From contig OU612067.1 of assembly GCA_914767715.1 (NCBI GenBank), forward strand, positions 21,614,162 through 21,678,161: 64,000 bases of DNA. Direction: 5' to 3'. The notes below the pieces were generated by a model, which was not told the origin of the DNA, searched no databases, and saw nothing but the letters and a program-made list of their open reading frames with translations. Every line of letters starts with the position of its first letter. Within the stretch, counting starts at the first letter, position 1. Positions 1 through 11,509 of the stretch are shown piece by piece. The stretch comes from Membranipora membranacea (Eukaryota; Bryozoa; Gymnolaemata; Cheilostomatida; Membraniporidae). Both the position numbers and the translations under genes were made by a program.

Positions 1-1056
1 TCTATTGATCACTCTATTTATAATTTTCCAGAGGTGACAGTAATGTGATCAACTTGATGCGATATCACACGAGACTTTCACAAGAGATGAGTACACGATC
101 ACTGGCGAGACAGACCGAAGTGATGATAAGAGCTCAGTAATCCAGATGAGAGTAGCAAATAATCCACAGAACACCATTTATCCGTGACAGCAAGAAGTCT
201 TCAAAGGTGTAAAGTCTAACTGCTTGGTAGTGATTCTACACGTAAGTACAAGCTAGATCAAGCGAAAGTTTATCCAGTATAGTATCTTTATTATTCCGTG
301 TAGTAGGTAACAGCAGCAGTAATATTACATGTGGATGTGTTCAGTGTAACTTCTACTGAGCGAATGTCACAGCAAGGGAAAGAGTCCACTTTTATATTAT
401 GATAAGGCACTAAGTGACGGAAAACCAAAAATGAGTCAGCAAACATAAAGTCTTATACAAAAACACTTAGTGTTGGAATTCCGGTACGGTAATACAATGA
501 TGCAACAAGCATGTAAATTTATACAAAAGGCACATCGTGTCGGGATTCCAGCGTGCTATTACATAGTACATGTACATTGTTATTATATAAAAGGCATATA
601 GTGTTAGAATGCAAGCATAGCATTACAGCCCAAAAATAGCTCTTCAACAGTTAAAAATAAATTTGTAGTAAATGCCTGTACCTATTACACGGTTCTACTT
701 CTACACAAATTTTGGACAGAACATCTTGTATTTAGTGAGATCAAAATAAACTGCATAAAAATTTACCAAAACATACAAATAATAATTCATTCTACTACAC
801 CAGATTGTGTGCTTACAATAATGAGTATATATAAAGAATATTACACAGTGATTCCAGGTTTTTCATGGGAGTGAAAATAGCCTACTGAGCTGTTCGAACA
901 TGTCTCTTCTTCTAGACTATGTAGAATTTTGTCTAAAATTCAACTCTTATAAACACAAACAAGCTCTATCTGAGCCCTAGGTAGAACCAAATTGATAATC
1001 GCCAGAAAGTCTACCTGGATAAACACCCAATTTCATATAATATTGTTACCTTCTAG

Positions 1057-4000
1057 ATGGAATGGGGCCCAATGGAAAAGTGTCCTTGGCAAAAGTAATT
1101 TATGCGCAAGCTTCCACCTACTCTGCTGCTCAACAGGCGCTGTCTAGGCAGAGTTTTGGAACAAACAGAATAGTTCTCAAAGGAATGCAGCAGGTGAGGT
1201 CATATTTATCATAACACAAACCCAGAACTGAAGATATAAGTGTCACCTTCCCCACCTTGAGGAATACAACACTGTGTGACATTTTGAGGAAACGCTATCA
1301 GCTGTTTTAAAAAAATGTTCATTCACATATTTACGTACACTTACATAGTACAGTATAGTACAGCATAGTAAAATCGCCTTAATTCAAACTTTGTCATCGA
1401 GAATGAATGCAATAATTAAAAGGAAGGAAGAATGTAAGTCATGTGACAGAAACTCAATAAGCTTCAATATCACATTTAGCGAAAAATTTCCCGTTACTTT
1501 ATGCAAATCTTTCTCTTCTTCTTGCTGGTTACTCCACTTGTATTGTTTTATTCCCAGCTTGGCAGCTAATGACTCCAGTTTTCCTTTAAACAAACTTTTT
1601 TTAAGTGAGTTCGAAAACTTATTTTCTATCATCATTACTCGTGTATTTTGTTGTATCTCTGGGTATATACACGCTGACTTTTGTATATTAACAACTATGC
1701 TTTTAGAGTTAGTCTTTTTATTACAAATTTAACATCTACGTTTCACAGCTGTTGAATATAAACTGGGTTACATATTTTACTCTCAACTGGGCAAGAAGCC
1801 ACAATGTCATTAAAACAGCATGATTTGTTTTCATATATCTATTATGCTACAGAGGGGATTTATCTATTTATTGTCATTCATTTCTAGTGTTTGCGCTGGT
1901 GTGTTATATGGAAAGTACTCAATGCTTATGTTCCTTGTCTTTCCTTGCTTTCTTTCACTGCATGCAAAACATACTAAAAAATATATGTAGACTGATAATT
2001 AATGAATATATGTATATGCACCTAACACAACAGGATTACGGTCATTTTTTACCACTTAGTATTCAAAACATCAAAACATAAAAGATCAAGTTAACGTCAT
2101 CTGGCTCTATCGATTCAGTTATGTGTAGAAAACCATAGAGTCAAGATGTGAAAACCAATATTAACTAGGAATACACCAGAGGTATGTCAATTTTAACTTT
2201 TAATTCTGATTTAAACTGTAATTTTTCAATGGTATACATAATTTGAAGCTTATTGTTTTATAACTACATTGTAAATGAATATTCTTGGAAAAACCATTTC
2301 AATTTCGTATTTGATAATTTGATCATAATTTGATTAGTGTTACTCATGTTTTTTAAACAATTACAGGTTTCACGGACTTTAAATGGAATATCAAATATTA
2401 TGGATAACAGACAAAATAAAGAAATCGTAGTTCAGCGAACTTTGTCTAGATAATTCTAGTTATAAGAGTTCTACACCTAACCCAAACGGCTAAAGTTCAT
2501 AGATAACTTTATACCCCTTTCCCCGCTGGTGGCTCACTTTATACTCAAAATCCATGTTACTTTACTCAGTGCACTCCACCAGCATCATGTCATAACCAAA
2601 ACCGTAGCCGTGTCATCCCAGCGTCAAATTGTACTCAAAATCACTGTTACTTCATTCAGTGCACTCCACCAGCATCATGTCATAACCAAAACCGTAGCCG
2701 TGTCATCCCAGCGTCAAATTGTACTCAAAATCACTGTTACTTCATTCAGTGCACTCCACCAGCATCATGTCATAACCAAAACCGAAGCCGTGTCATCCCA
2801 GCCTCAAATTGTACTCAAAATCACTGTTACTTCATTCAGTGCACTCCACCAGCATCATGTCATAACTAAAACCAAAGCAGTGTTACCATATTGCATCTCA
2901 CCACATATTATGTTATTATCAGTTCTCAAAACTTTCTAAACAATACCAACCACCAGCATCATGTCATTACCAAAACCACATCATCCCAGTGCACTCATTA
3001 TTAGACATATCAGACTATTCCAACCAAAGAACAACATCAGTTAGGCTTGAACATATCCCAATCGTACTTTGTAACCATGGGATGAGAACGAGACACCCTA
3101 CACCCTAAATATAACATGTCTAACCTTGTCGCATATTCGACCCACTTGGGGCCGAATACCCGAACAGAACAGATACCACTATTTCATTCATTTTGCTCAT
3201 GTTTATTTTGTATGGAGTTAACTTCTTCCGGTTGAGGAAGAAGGCAACTCCATACAAAAAGTGTTTTGTTTACCTAATCAAATTTATCCACAACATTGTT
3301 CTTTAGAATTTTGTTACAAGCAGATGTTAGTTCAATTTACTAATGACTCATAGTTGAGATGCCTTTCGACATTAAAATAAGACTTTATTTTGATTAAATG
3401 GTGGAAATAATTTTAAACAGTCATCGTAAAAAATCAACCATGCTCTATCATACCGTCAAAGTTTCCTGTGCAAAAGGTCAGAATAGGTCAACTCCAAAAC
3501 AGTATGTTGTAGTATGCTCCAAAATGGTAATACGCTCCAAAATGATAGTAATACGCTCCAAAATAATAGTAATACCAAAATATTGCAGAGTGATATGCTG
3601 CTGAGGGCTCTCCAAAAAGAACTGACCCGCCTTGATGTTCCCCCGGTTTTTATATGCACAGGGGTTCACCACGGCGGGTGCGCATGGCCAAAAAACCGGA
3701 GATTGCATTTGCCCATCCTCTTGACAAAAGCGGAGATTTGATTTAGATTTTGTGTCTGATAAAAAGGTTTTAATTATCTATATCATTTAAATGTTTGCGT
3801 TTGAACCCTCCAAAAGACGGAGGTTGGGCTTTAATTTATGTCTAATAAAAAGGTTTTAATTATATATATTATTCAAATGTCAGCGTTTGAACCCTCCAAA
3901 AAGACGGAGGTTGGGCTTTAATTTATGTCTAATAAAAAGGTTTTAATTATATATATTATTCAAATGTCAGCGTTTGAACCCTCCAAAAAGACGGAGGTTG

Positions 4001-4515
4001 GGCTTTAATTTATGTCTAATAAAAAGGTTTTAATTATATATATTATTCAAATGTCAGCGTTTGAACCCTCCAAAAAGGCGCCTGAGCTGTGAGAACTTGA
4101 GATCTCACAGCTTCTGCCCTCCCTTTTTATTGACTCTCCTGAGTCATCCGAGAAAGCTGTGAGGTTATCTCACAGCTTCTGCCGCTCCTTCTCCAGACCC
4201 TCCTGGGTCCTCCAAAGGAAGCTGTGAAGTTATCTCACAACCTTTCTACTCCACACTCTGGTGTGTCCTGAATATAATCCTTTATAATTGCTTGTTTGCA
4301 GATACACGGGTTCAGGAGGTGGACAGATAAACCAAGCCATGTTTCCATCTCATCCTGCTATGATACAGAATCAGGCAGGATATCCAGCCATTATACAACA
4401 GCACACCTCACAAGCACAGAATACTCATTATGCTGCTCCGACCAATAGTGATTACCATCACTACTCATACACACAACCATATGAAGCCGGGCTAAATGGG
4501 CAAAATCTTCCTTGA
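1057..4515 (+). CDS. 3' part of an unidentified gene with a Q/Y/P-rich C-terminus
   Basis: Two coding exons are supported. Exon 1057-1193 has an acceptor TTCTAG and donor GTGAGG, enters in phase 1 and leaves in phase 0. It encodes a Lys/Ala/Gln-rich stretch containing SLAKVIYAQASTYSAAQQAL. The final exon 4302-4515 follows TTTGCAG, enters in phase 2 and ends in TGA. It encodes a low-complexity tail rich in Gln, Tyr, Asn and Pro, starting YTGSGGGQINQ. The phases of these two exons do not join directly, so at least one exon between them is missing; a candidate at 2367 onward (after TTACAG) could not be confirmed. The low-complexity tail resembles those of RNA-binding or transcription-related proteins, but that is only compositional. 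The start is not seen and may lie left of the window. No family is recognised. Confidence 0.5.
2571..2940 (+). repeat. 90-bp minisatellite, about four copies, open in one frame
   Basis: The string GTGCACTCCACCAGCATCAT recurs at 2571, 2661, 2751 and 2841, an exact 90-bp spacing, with a degenerate partial copy near 2951. Because 90 is divisible by three, one plus-strand frame stays open through the array (2529-2939) and repeats a 30-residue unit. The array lies in the last intron(s) of the left-edge gene. Confidence 0.9.
3207..3258. repeat. Fold-back hairpin
   Basis: The arms TTTTGTATGGAGTT and AACTCCATACAAAA are exact complements, with further imperfect pairing (CTTCTTCC / GGAAGAAG) towards the loop. 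Probably a remnant of a small fold-back element. Confidence 0.7.
3740..4080. repeat. 87-bp tandem array, about four copies
   Basis: The motif GCGTTTGAACCCTCCAAAA recurs at 3797, 3883, 3970 and 4057 (spacing 86, 87, 87). Each unit also carries an AT-rich stretch and a GACGGAGGTTGGG block. It sits in the intron just before the last exon of the left-edge gene and runs directly into a second array (4080-4260). Confidence 0.9.
4082..4250. repeat. Three diverged hairpin units
   Basis: Three units of roughly 55-65 bp each contain an inverted repeat of AGCTGTGAG and CTCACAGCT with a short loop (near 4087, 4154 and 4219), separated by C/T-rich spacers containing CTCCTGAGTC or CTCCTGGGTC. The array ends about 50 bp before the last exon of the left-edge gene. 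Confidence 0.75.
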
Positions 4516-6574
4516 CACAACAGCACTACTAACACATCTGAACCATACCAACTTCCCAAAGATGACCCTTCAATTCAACCTTCATCTGTTGTCAATCATT
4601 ATCAGCCAGCTACAGCGCCAGAGGACACAACGTCTTATTGTTGCACCTACATACCTAGGAATGTAGGTGAATGAGACAATACTTGGCCTGTTATATCTCA
4701 TGATTGGCATAAACTCTTGATCAAGATGAAAATAATGAACAAATAATACAATACAATAATGACAAAAACTTGTAAAAGGGAGCTTTGCAACATTCTAAAG
4801 TAAAGAAATTGATTTTGCAGTGCGATTTTTAGTTCTATGTCATGTTCACTCTATCTATGTAGCCTTCTCTTTGCCTAATCCTATAGTATAACCGCTAGTA
4901 GTTTTACGGATCTATTGTCGTTTTAATGCAAATTGATGTTGTGCATATATCCCATGGTTTTAAATCAATCACAGACTATAGACAATATATCTATCATATG
5001 CCTCAATACCGGGTAACCAGTATGTCAAATTTGGGTTCGGGTGTTTTTTGTTTGTTTTTTTTCCTCAAACAGCTTTTAGACTTATATGTATATTGTATTG
5101 TATCATTGGTGATAAAATCATTTGTTGGTTGAGCGCACTGTTGTGAAAGAATTACAGAGCAGCTTTCACTTTTTAGTTATTTTAACTTTTTGATTAAGCT
5201 TTTCGTTCATTTCTTTCCCTCTAGTTTGAGCAGATCGTGAGTCAGCCATGTGAGGACTTTCAGTTTATAATTATTTTGATTGAGATTCTTCTCTAATAAA
5301 CCAATGATTGTTTTCGAACCCTCCTCAAATTAACAATAGACTTGATCAAAAAAGTCAGGTGTCTTATCACACTCCACATTCCGAAGCATGGGCAGTAAAA
5401 TATTACTTGCCTTAGTGGCGAAGTGATATCTGCACCAGGTTACTCTCTGTTTGTAGGCAGGTCGGAGCACACCCATGGCGGCTAACCAAACCCCAGTAGG
5501 TGACGGACATCAGTTGACCTAGAATGCATGATATTGCAGAAGTTGTGTGCCGTGGCGTCTTGAAACACAGCAAGTATTCCTCTACATTTACATTCACTTG
5601 TGAAACTGATGGGCGCCACTTCTGAATCATTTTTAACTTTTTTTAGCCATAAATAATGACTACATAGTTGATGCATTGATCCATGAGGTTTCGTTTGTTT
5701 TGTCAAGTGTTGTAAGGGAAGATGAGGAGACAATCATCTTAACAAAATGCCAAGCAGAGTTTCTCACTGGCTGTGTATGTTGTATGTTGTATGTCACAAT
5801 TATTAATTTTGGCTGTGAGATGCCCACTCACATCTTTTGAGGGGGTGTGTATTCAATAATAACATGGAGGATTAGGTAAACTTGTGATGTTGAATTTTGA
5901 GCTACTTTCTAACATAATGTTGAAAAGTTCAATTATGATATTTACTAATTAGCTTTGTGCAGCAATATCTGCAGTCCAATCTTCGAAATTTTTGCAACAC
6001 ATCTGCTTGAAAAAATGAGGTATAGAGCTGTGTTTACTACACTACCGTTTAATTGGCAGACTACTTCGAGCTATAATTGAATGATGAATTGGTATACTAA
6101 ACGCACCTCAGTTAACCGGAAATCTTATATTATTTGAAATTTATAAGGTTTTATAGTAGAGTGCAAAACATAAAAAACATATCAAGCAAATTAAAACAAA
6201 ATGATGAAGATAACAAAAAAATCAAAAGTTGACAATTAATAATTATATATACATATTATAAGTAACATCAATTCAGTAATGCTATAATATGTAATAATGA
6301 AGCTGTATTGTTCTATTACAATAATGATAATAATAAGATGAAAATCAAAAACATACTTCCAAAGAAAATACCAGCACACAGAGGAATAATGATCATTAAA
6401 AATAATTAAAGAACTCAATACGACTGGTAATTGTTGCGTGTAGCTTTAATGACACTTCAACATGCTTCAACCTAACAAGCATATACAGAAGAATAAGATC
6501 CTTTGTTTTGTTGATTTTGTGTCAAAGACCTTCCCCGTCAACAATGGATCCAAGATATAACTACCACAAAGTTT
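4516..6574. other. Intergenic, no gene seen
   Basis: This AT-rich stretch lies between the stop of the left-edge gene and the stop of the nucleotidyltransferase-TPR gene. The genes converge here, so it should hold both 3' UTRs. Small open frames near 5412-5733 have no splice context or recognisable motif. Confidence 0.6.
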
Positions 6575-9500
6575 TCAACTAAGTGCCTGAGTTGCAGTCA
6601 AAATTGCCACAACAGAATCTCTTAAACTGAGAGCATCCTGCCTGATGTTCAAACATTCAGGGCCGGCAACATCAGACATTGTTATGATGTCTGAACAATT
6701 CCCTAAGGACCTCTCAACAAATTGCTTTGACGAAGAAAATTGTTCCAGCTTAAAGTACAACTTAGCCAAAGAGTGATGTGCCTTTGCCGCCAAGAGCCTG
6801 ACTGGCCTAGAAGTCGGTGAGGCACGAAGTATGTCTAGAGATGAATTCAGGAATTGGTAAGACTGAGAACGATATCGGTTAAGGTCTGGTACCATCATGA
6901 AGCATCGACCGATCAGGTGATAAGCGTGTGCAACTATCAGAGAATCTGATTGGTTGTTCCCACTCTTTGCCTTACTCAGAGCTAGCTTTGCAAACTGAAC
7001 AGCATACTTGTACTCATGTTTGGATGCCATCAACTCAGCAAGTTCGACCAGAAGAGAAGAATGAGCTTTCACATTACTGGAGATACTCATAGTGAGAGAA
7101 GCAGCATAATAACTTGAGGCTTTGACAAAAGAACCCTGAACTGTGAGCAGCTTGCCAATCGAATGTAACAAAGGTTGAAGCTCTTGTGGCGGCTTCTTTT
7201 TCTCAGCAGTGGCTGTCAACTTGTCCCTCATAACAAGAGCTTTCATGAGCTGATCCATTGACTCACCATAATTCCCCATCTCACGATAGACCGAACCAAC
7301 ATCTTGATGACAGGATGCTATATCTGTGCTGTCAGTGTCAGCACCATGGATTCGTTTGAGAAGCTCTAAAGCTAGTTGGTGATGTCTCAAGGCCTTTTGA
7401 AGTTTCCCAATGTCAAGGCTCAGATTCGCAATGTAGGTGTGAGACATGGCCACACTAGGATGCTCTCTTCCATCTTGACCTCTCCTTTTTTCTCTTATGA
7501 CCAATGCTTGATGATGATACTTCAAAGCTTCAGAAAATTGTCCTTTTTTATGGTGAACAACAGCGATAAGATGATATGTGTCAGAAAGGTGCTCAACATC
7601 TCGTATGGGTTTACTGAGCCGATAAGCCCGGGTGCCTTCCTGATCGACTGTCTGGTTGTTTAGATCTACTGCATGGTTCACATAGAGGTTGGCAAGTTCT
7701 CCTTCTCCTATTTTACTGCCTATGTTGCCAATGTTGACATAAAATTGAACAAAATCCTTGTGAACTGCATTCATTCCGTATAGTGACTGACTTAGCTCAA
7801 GGAACTTTAGGTTAACTGTCAATGCCTCTATCTGATCACCGTCTTCGCGATAACACTTGGCCATATGATCATATACAAAAGCTAGATCGCGTCTGACATC
7901 CATACCTTTGCCTTTTAGGATGTTCAGGAATTTCACACACTGCCCGAAATCCTTCAATGCCTCTGCTGTTTGACCATCTTTTCTGGTCGCTTCTTTGCCG
8001 TGTAAGCCAACCTTGGCACGACCGAACAAGGAATACACATTGACAATGAACTTTCCCATGTTATGGGGATGACTGTCTGGATCCCGGTTAGAACGCTGAA
8101 TCATTTGTATGACATAGTCTACTATGGAAACATTCCCATCCAGTGAATAAGCAGAGCGTAAGGAGGCAAGAACTTGATTCAGAATAGAAACTACTCCAGC
8201 ATACTCCTGTAAATTAACCAAACAGTCTGCCGCATTCCTTTGCCAGTGTGCGATCTCAAAAGCAGATTGACTGTAGGTTATCAACCAGGTGCAGAAGTGC
8301 AAGAGTTTCTTATAATTGAAAGACAAAAGACTTGCACACAACATCAAAGCTTTCTTCTCAAGTTTGTCAGATTTGACAGTGTTGTATTCTGCTCTCACAA
8401 GCTCAATGAACTTTTCCCCATCTTCCAACACATCACTACCACCGGCAGCATCAGTTATAACCTTGAGACCAGCTTTAGCATCACCCATGAAATGTAAAAC
8501 CTCAGCTTTCAAAATGAAATCAGTGTGTGAGACTTCAAATCGGCGAACGACCTCTTTCATGAATTCATATAGATGGAGAGAGTCATGATTCTCCAATGTG
8601 ATACTCGCCCTCAACAATGACTTGCTTAGCGATAATTTGATTGGAATAAGCAAGCAACCCAGGACAGCAAATAGATTTCTCGGGATATAGTAACGGTCAT
8701 CCTGCTGGATAGGCATGTCCACCTTGGAATACAGTGACAGAAGCTCTCGTTGGGAGCCAAGTTTGGTGTAGGCATTCGTGCGAATGAATATGGACAGGCC
8801 TAGGGCAATCCGCATGCACTTGTGATTGTGTGAAGACAATAAACCTGAGTCGAGTAGAGACTCAAACACTTGCCATGGGTATTTAGCGTCAAGCTGTAAG
8901 ATAATTCTTAGATTGGTTGCAAGCAGGGTAGGATATCGAAATATGTCAGTTTTCACCTGAATCATTGTGTGCTTGACCCCTCCAAACTCAAACTCGGGAA
9001 GAAAGTTATGGTTTTCTATGTCACTTTTTATTGTCTCCAGTCTTTTGTTTCTGGCTGCCACACAATTGGCTACGACCTCACTTTCATAACCATTTCTTCT
9101 CTCTAAAAATTGATTGTGAAGTGCCTCTCCATTCTTGTGTGAAAGAATTACAACTGAGCTTGACAGAAGATCAGCCATATCACCAGGCGCATTCGGGTCT
9201 GGGGCAGCATTCAGAGATCTACTGTAGAAATCCATCAACTCATCTACTGTGAGTATCAATCTCTTACCACCAGGTAATCCATGGCCAGTAGGAATGTTTC
9301 CTGCCTTAGGAGAAATCCCATCGATTTTGAAACCATTAACTGGAGGCTGATCAATAAAATATGGCCGACGCTTTCCTTCACTATCAGTGTGATGGAACTC
9401 TTGGACATTAAAGCATTTGAGCGGTGACTCCCCTAGATTTGTGATTCGAAAATAGCTATCAACTGCTAGTTTAGTGAAATATGGGTCGTCGTGCTCAACA

Positions 9501-10554
9501 ATGAATGCATACTCCAGATCAGAGAAGGGTGTGGCTTCACCACGAGCTATTGATCCCAGGCCAATCACAGCGAAGGAACAAGGAGGCTCACCAAGCAGGC
9601 CGATACTTGATTCGATGATGGACTTGGCTAGTGTGACAAAATCATTGCTACATTTGGCACTCATTTCAAAAACTCTCGCTACAAAATCCAGAGAGGCATT
9701 CATGTTTGTTTCACTAAATATGTCATCAGTTTCTATGTCTCCATTGGATGCGTCTAGTTCACTTAGATTATTTGAGGTGTTAGACCTGAATGTGTCGAGA
9801 TATCCTCTATGGTCACTTATCATTTTTTGGTGAGCAGAAAAGCTCTGAGGATGTGTTCCATGATACCACATCTGCTCTATAGTGTATACCGCTGTCAGAC
9901 GCTCAGGTGTAGATTCCCTAGCTACACAGGCGTTAGCCAATCCGTGAGCCTGTGTAAACAAAAACAGAAAAATTGATTTTCAAACTATTCATTTTAATCT
10001 ATCATTACAACAGAGCATCACAACAACTGCAGATATACCTACAATAACCCTTAATGTGCTCATGTTATATAAGGCAGAGTTAGTTCTGAACACATTGGAT
10101 GATCAGTAACATCATAAAAAAACAGCTGATAGGTGTTTTGATATATTTCAGTCGTTTAGCTGTTTGACCCACAATTAGCAAATTACTAAGGTTGATCATG
10201 TGGACTTGATGGGCTGTCTGTTGAGTTGCTTATTTAAATTGTGAGACAAACATATTTTTGAGACAAATTTTATGTTATGATCGATACTTTTCATTCACAA
10301 CAAAAGCTTCTATTTGTTCAGATCAGTACCATTCATAGCTAATAATTGTGGATTAGTGGGTAGGATTTCGGAGGATGATGTGACACATTAAAAAAAAAGA
10401 TTCCCCAGCAACTGGATATGGCAGCAGCAAGGTAGGAACTAATAATTCAGCGATCTTTGTAACTTACCTTCAGAAAATCAACCCAGTCTCCAGACTTTCT
10501 CAATTTCTCGATGTACAGATTGGACAGATAGTCCAGATACGGAAAGTCCCCCAT
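6575..10554 (-). CDS. GlnD-like nucleotidyltransferase fused to kinesin-light-chain-like TPRs
   Basis: Two exons: 10468-10554 (ATG at 10554, 29 codons, donor GTAAGT) and 6575-9949 (acceptor TTTACACAG, 1125 codons), both in phase 0, giving 1153 residues. Near residues 158-175 is a GS-containing motif (GLGSIARGEATPFSDLE) with the paired acidic residues D173 and E175 of the Pol-beta/GlnD (DUF294-type) nucleotidyltransferase fold. A third carboxylate is probably D239 in GFKID. A helical region follows, resembling the substrate-binding part of that family. The C-terminal half carries TPRs; the clearest, about 815-940, are kinesin-light-chain-like (GQFSEALKYHHQALVIREK). No transmembrane segment or signal peptide is evident. 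The substrate is unknown. The single huge coding exon contrasts with the short exons of its neighbours. The ATG is preceded closely by an in-frame stop, so it is likely the true start. Confidence 0.88.
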
Positions 10555-11509
10555 ATTGACAAAATGATCTCCCTTGTTAAACTGGTACAGTTATTTGCAA
10601 CCTTGTTCATTTGCTGACATCTAGAACAAAGATGAAAGAAATACGAAGAGAGTACTTAGTGTGGGAATGTACGACAGCTTTAACCAGGTAGGTGTAGATG
10701 GAAATATATGTTTTGTGAGTATCCTTTCGACAAAAAAGCAAAACAAGCAGGTGATACAGGTCTTCCCTCAATTCCATAACAAATTATCAGATGGCTCATG
10801 TGTACAACTCATTCTCGTTATCTCGAGTGTTGCGAGTTGGATTGACAATGTTTGGGAGTTATGCTTTTATTTGACATGAGTAAATAACTCCATGTTTAGT
10901 CCATAAAAGGTCACTCTTGTTTTAAGCAGGGAGAGTGAAGCATATGCCCCTAACTCACTTGAACAGTGATATACCTAGGGTTTTAGTAGAATCAGAAATG
11001 AAAGGATAATTACCCTTTGACTTCAATTTGAGAGAGAACAATTTGTCAACCAAAAATGCTGCAGCCTAATTCATGAAGAGTTAACAGAAGTGGTTAGTGT
11101 TGGTCACAGACTTGTCTTTTTCTCATTAGAACACAGTAAACCAAAATGAACTTGGTGGGTGGTGTATACTACAAACAACTCAATTTTTAAAGTTAACAAT
11201 CGGCAGTAAACGTGAAGTGTTTCTATGATCTTGTCTCTTGAGGTTTTCAGCTCACCATCGTTTTATCAACGATATCGTTTAATAGATTATTTATTATATT
11301 ACATCGGACCATATACTTAAATATGGCTTGGCAGTATATATCCGAAATTAGATTCTGATAAGAAATAGGTATAAATGTCAAGTCAGTTATTGACAAAATT
11401 TGGTTTATGTGAACAGCCATATGGTTGAGTTTTAACTTGTAATGTAAAGTGCCAATCTATCCCACATATGGTGAGGAAGCTTGTGACTTATTCTACATAA
11501 GGTAGCAGC
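10555..11509. other. Shared upstream region of two divergent genes
   Basis: About 950 bp separate the ATG of the nucleotidyltransferase-TPR gene (minus) from the ATG of the secreted-protein gene (plus). Promoters of both genes are expected here. No clear TATA box or conserved element was picked out by eye, and the small open frame at 10661-10879 looks incidental. Confidence 0.5.

Noticed and set aside
1384-1732. Overlapping open frames on both strands
   Set aside because: AT-rich, no splice signals in phase with neighbours, no motif; intronic position after the exon at 1057-1193.
2571-2960. CRISPR-like array
   Set aside because: Units are contiguous 90-bp tandem repeats with no unique spacers, in an animal genome.
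5412-5733. Two minus-strand open frames with Cys/His-rich stretches
   Set aside because: Cys/His spacing fits no zinc-binding motif, and the two frames overlap each other; no splice context.
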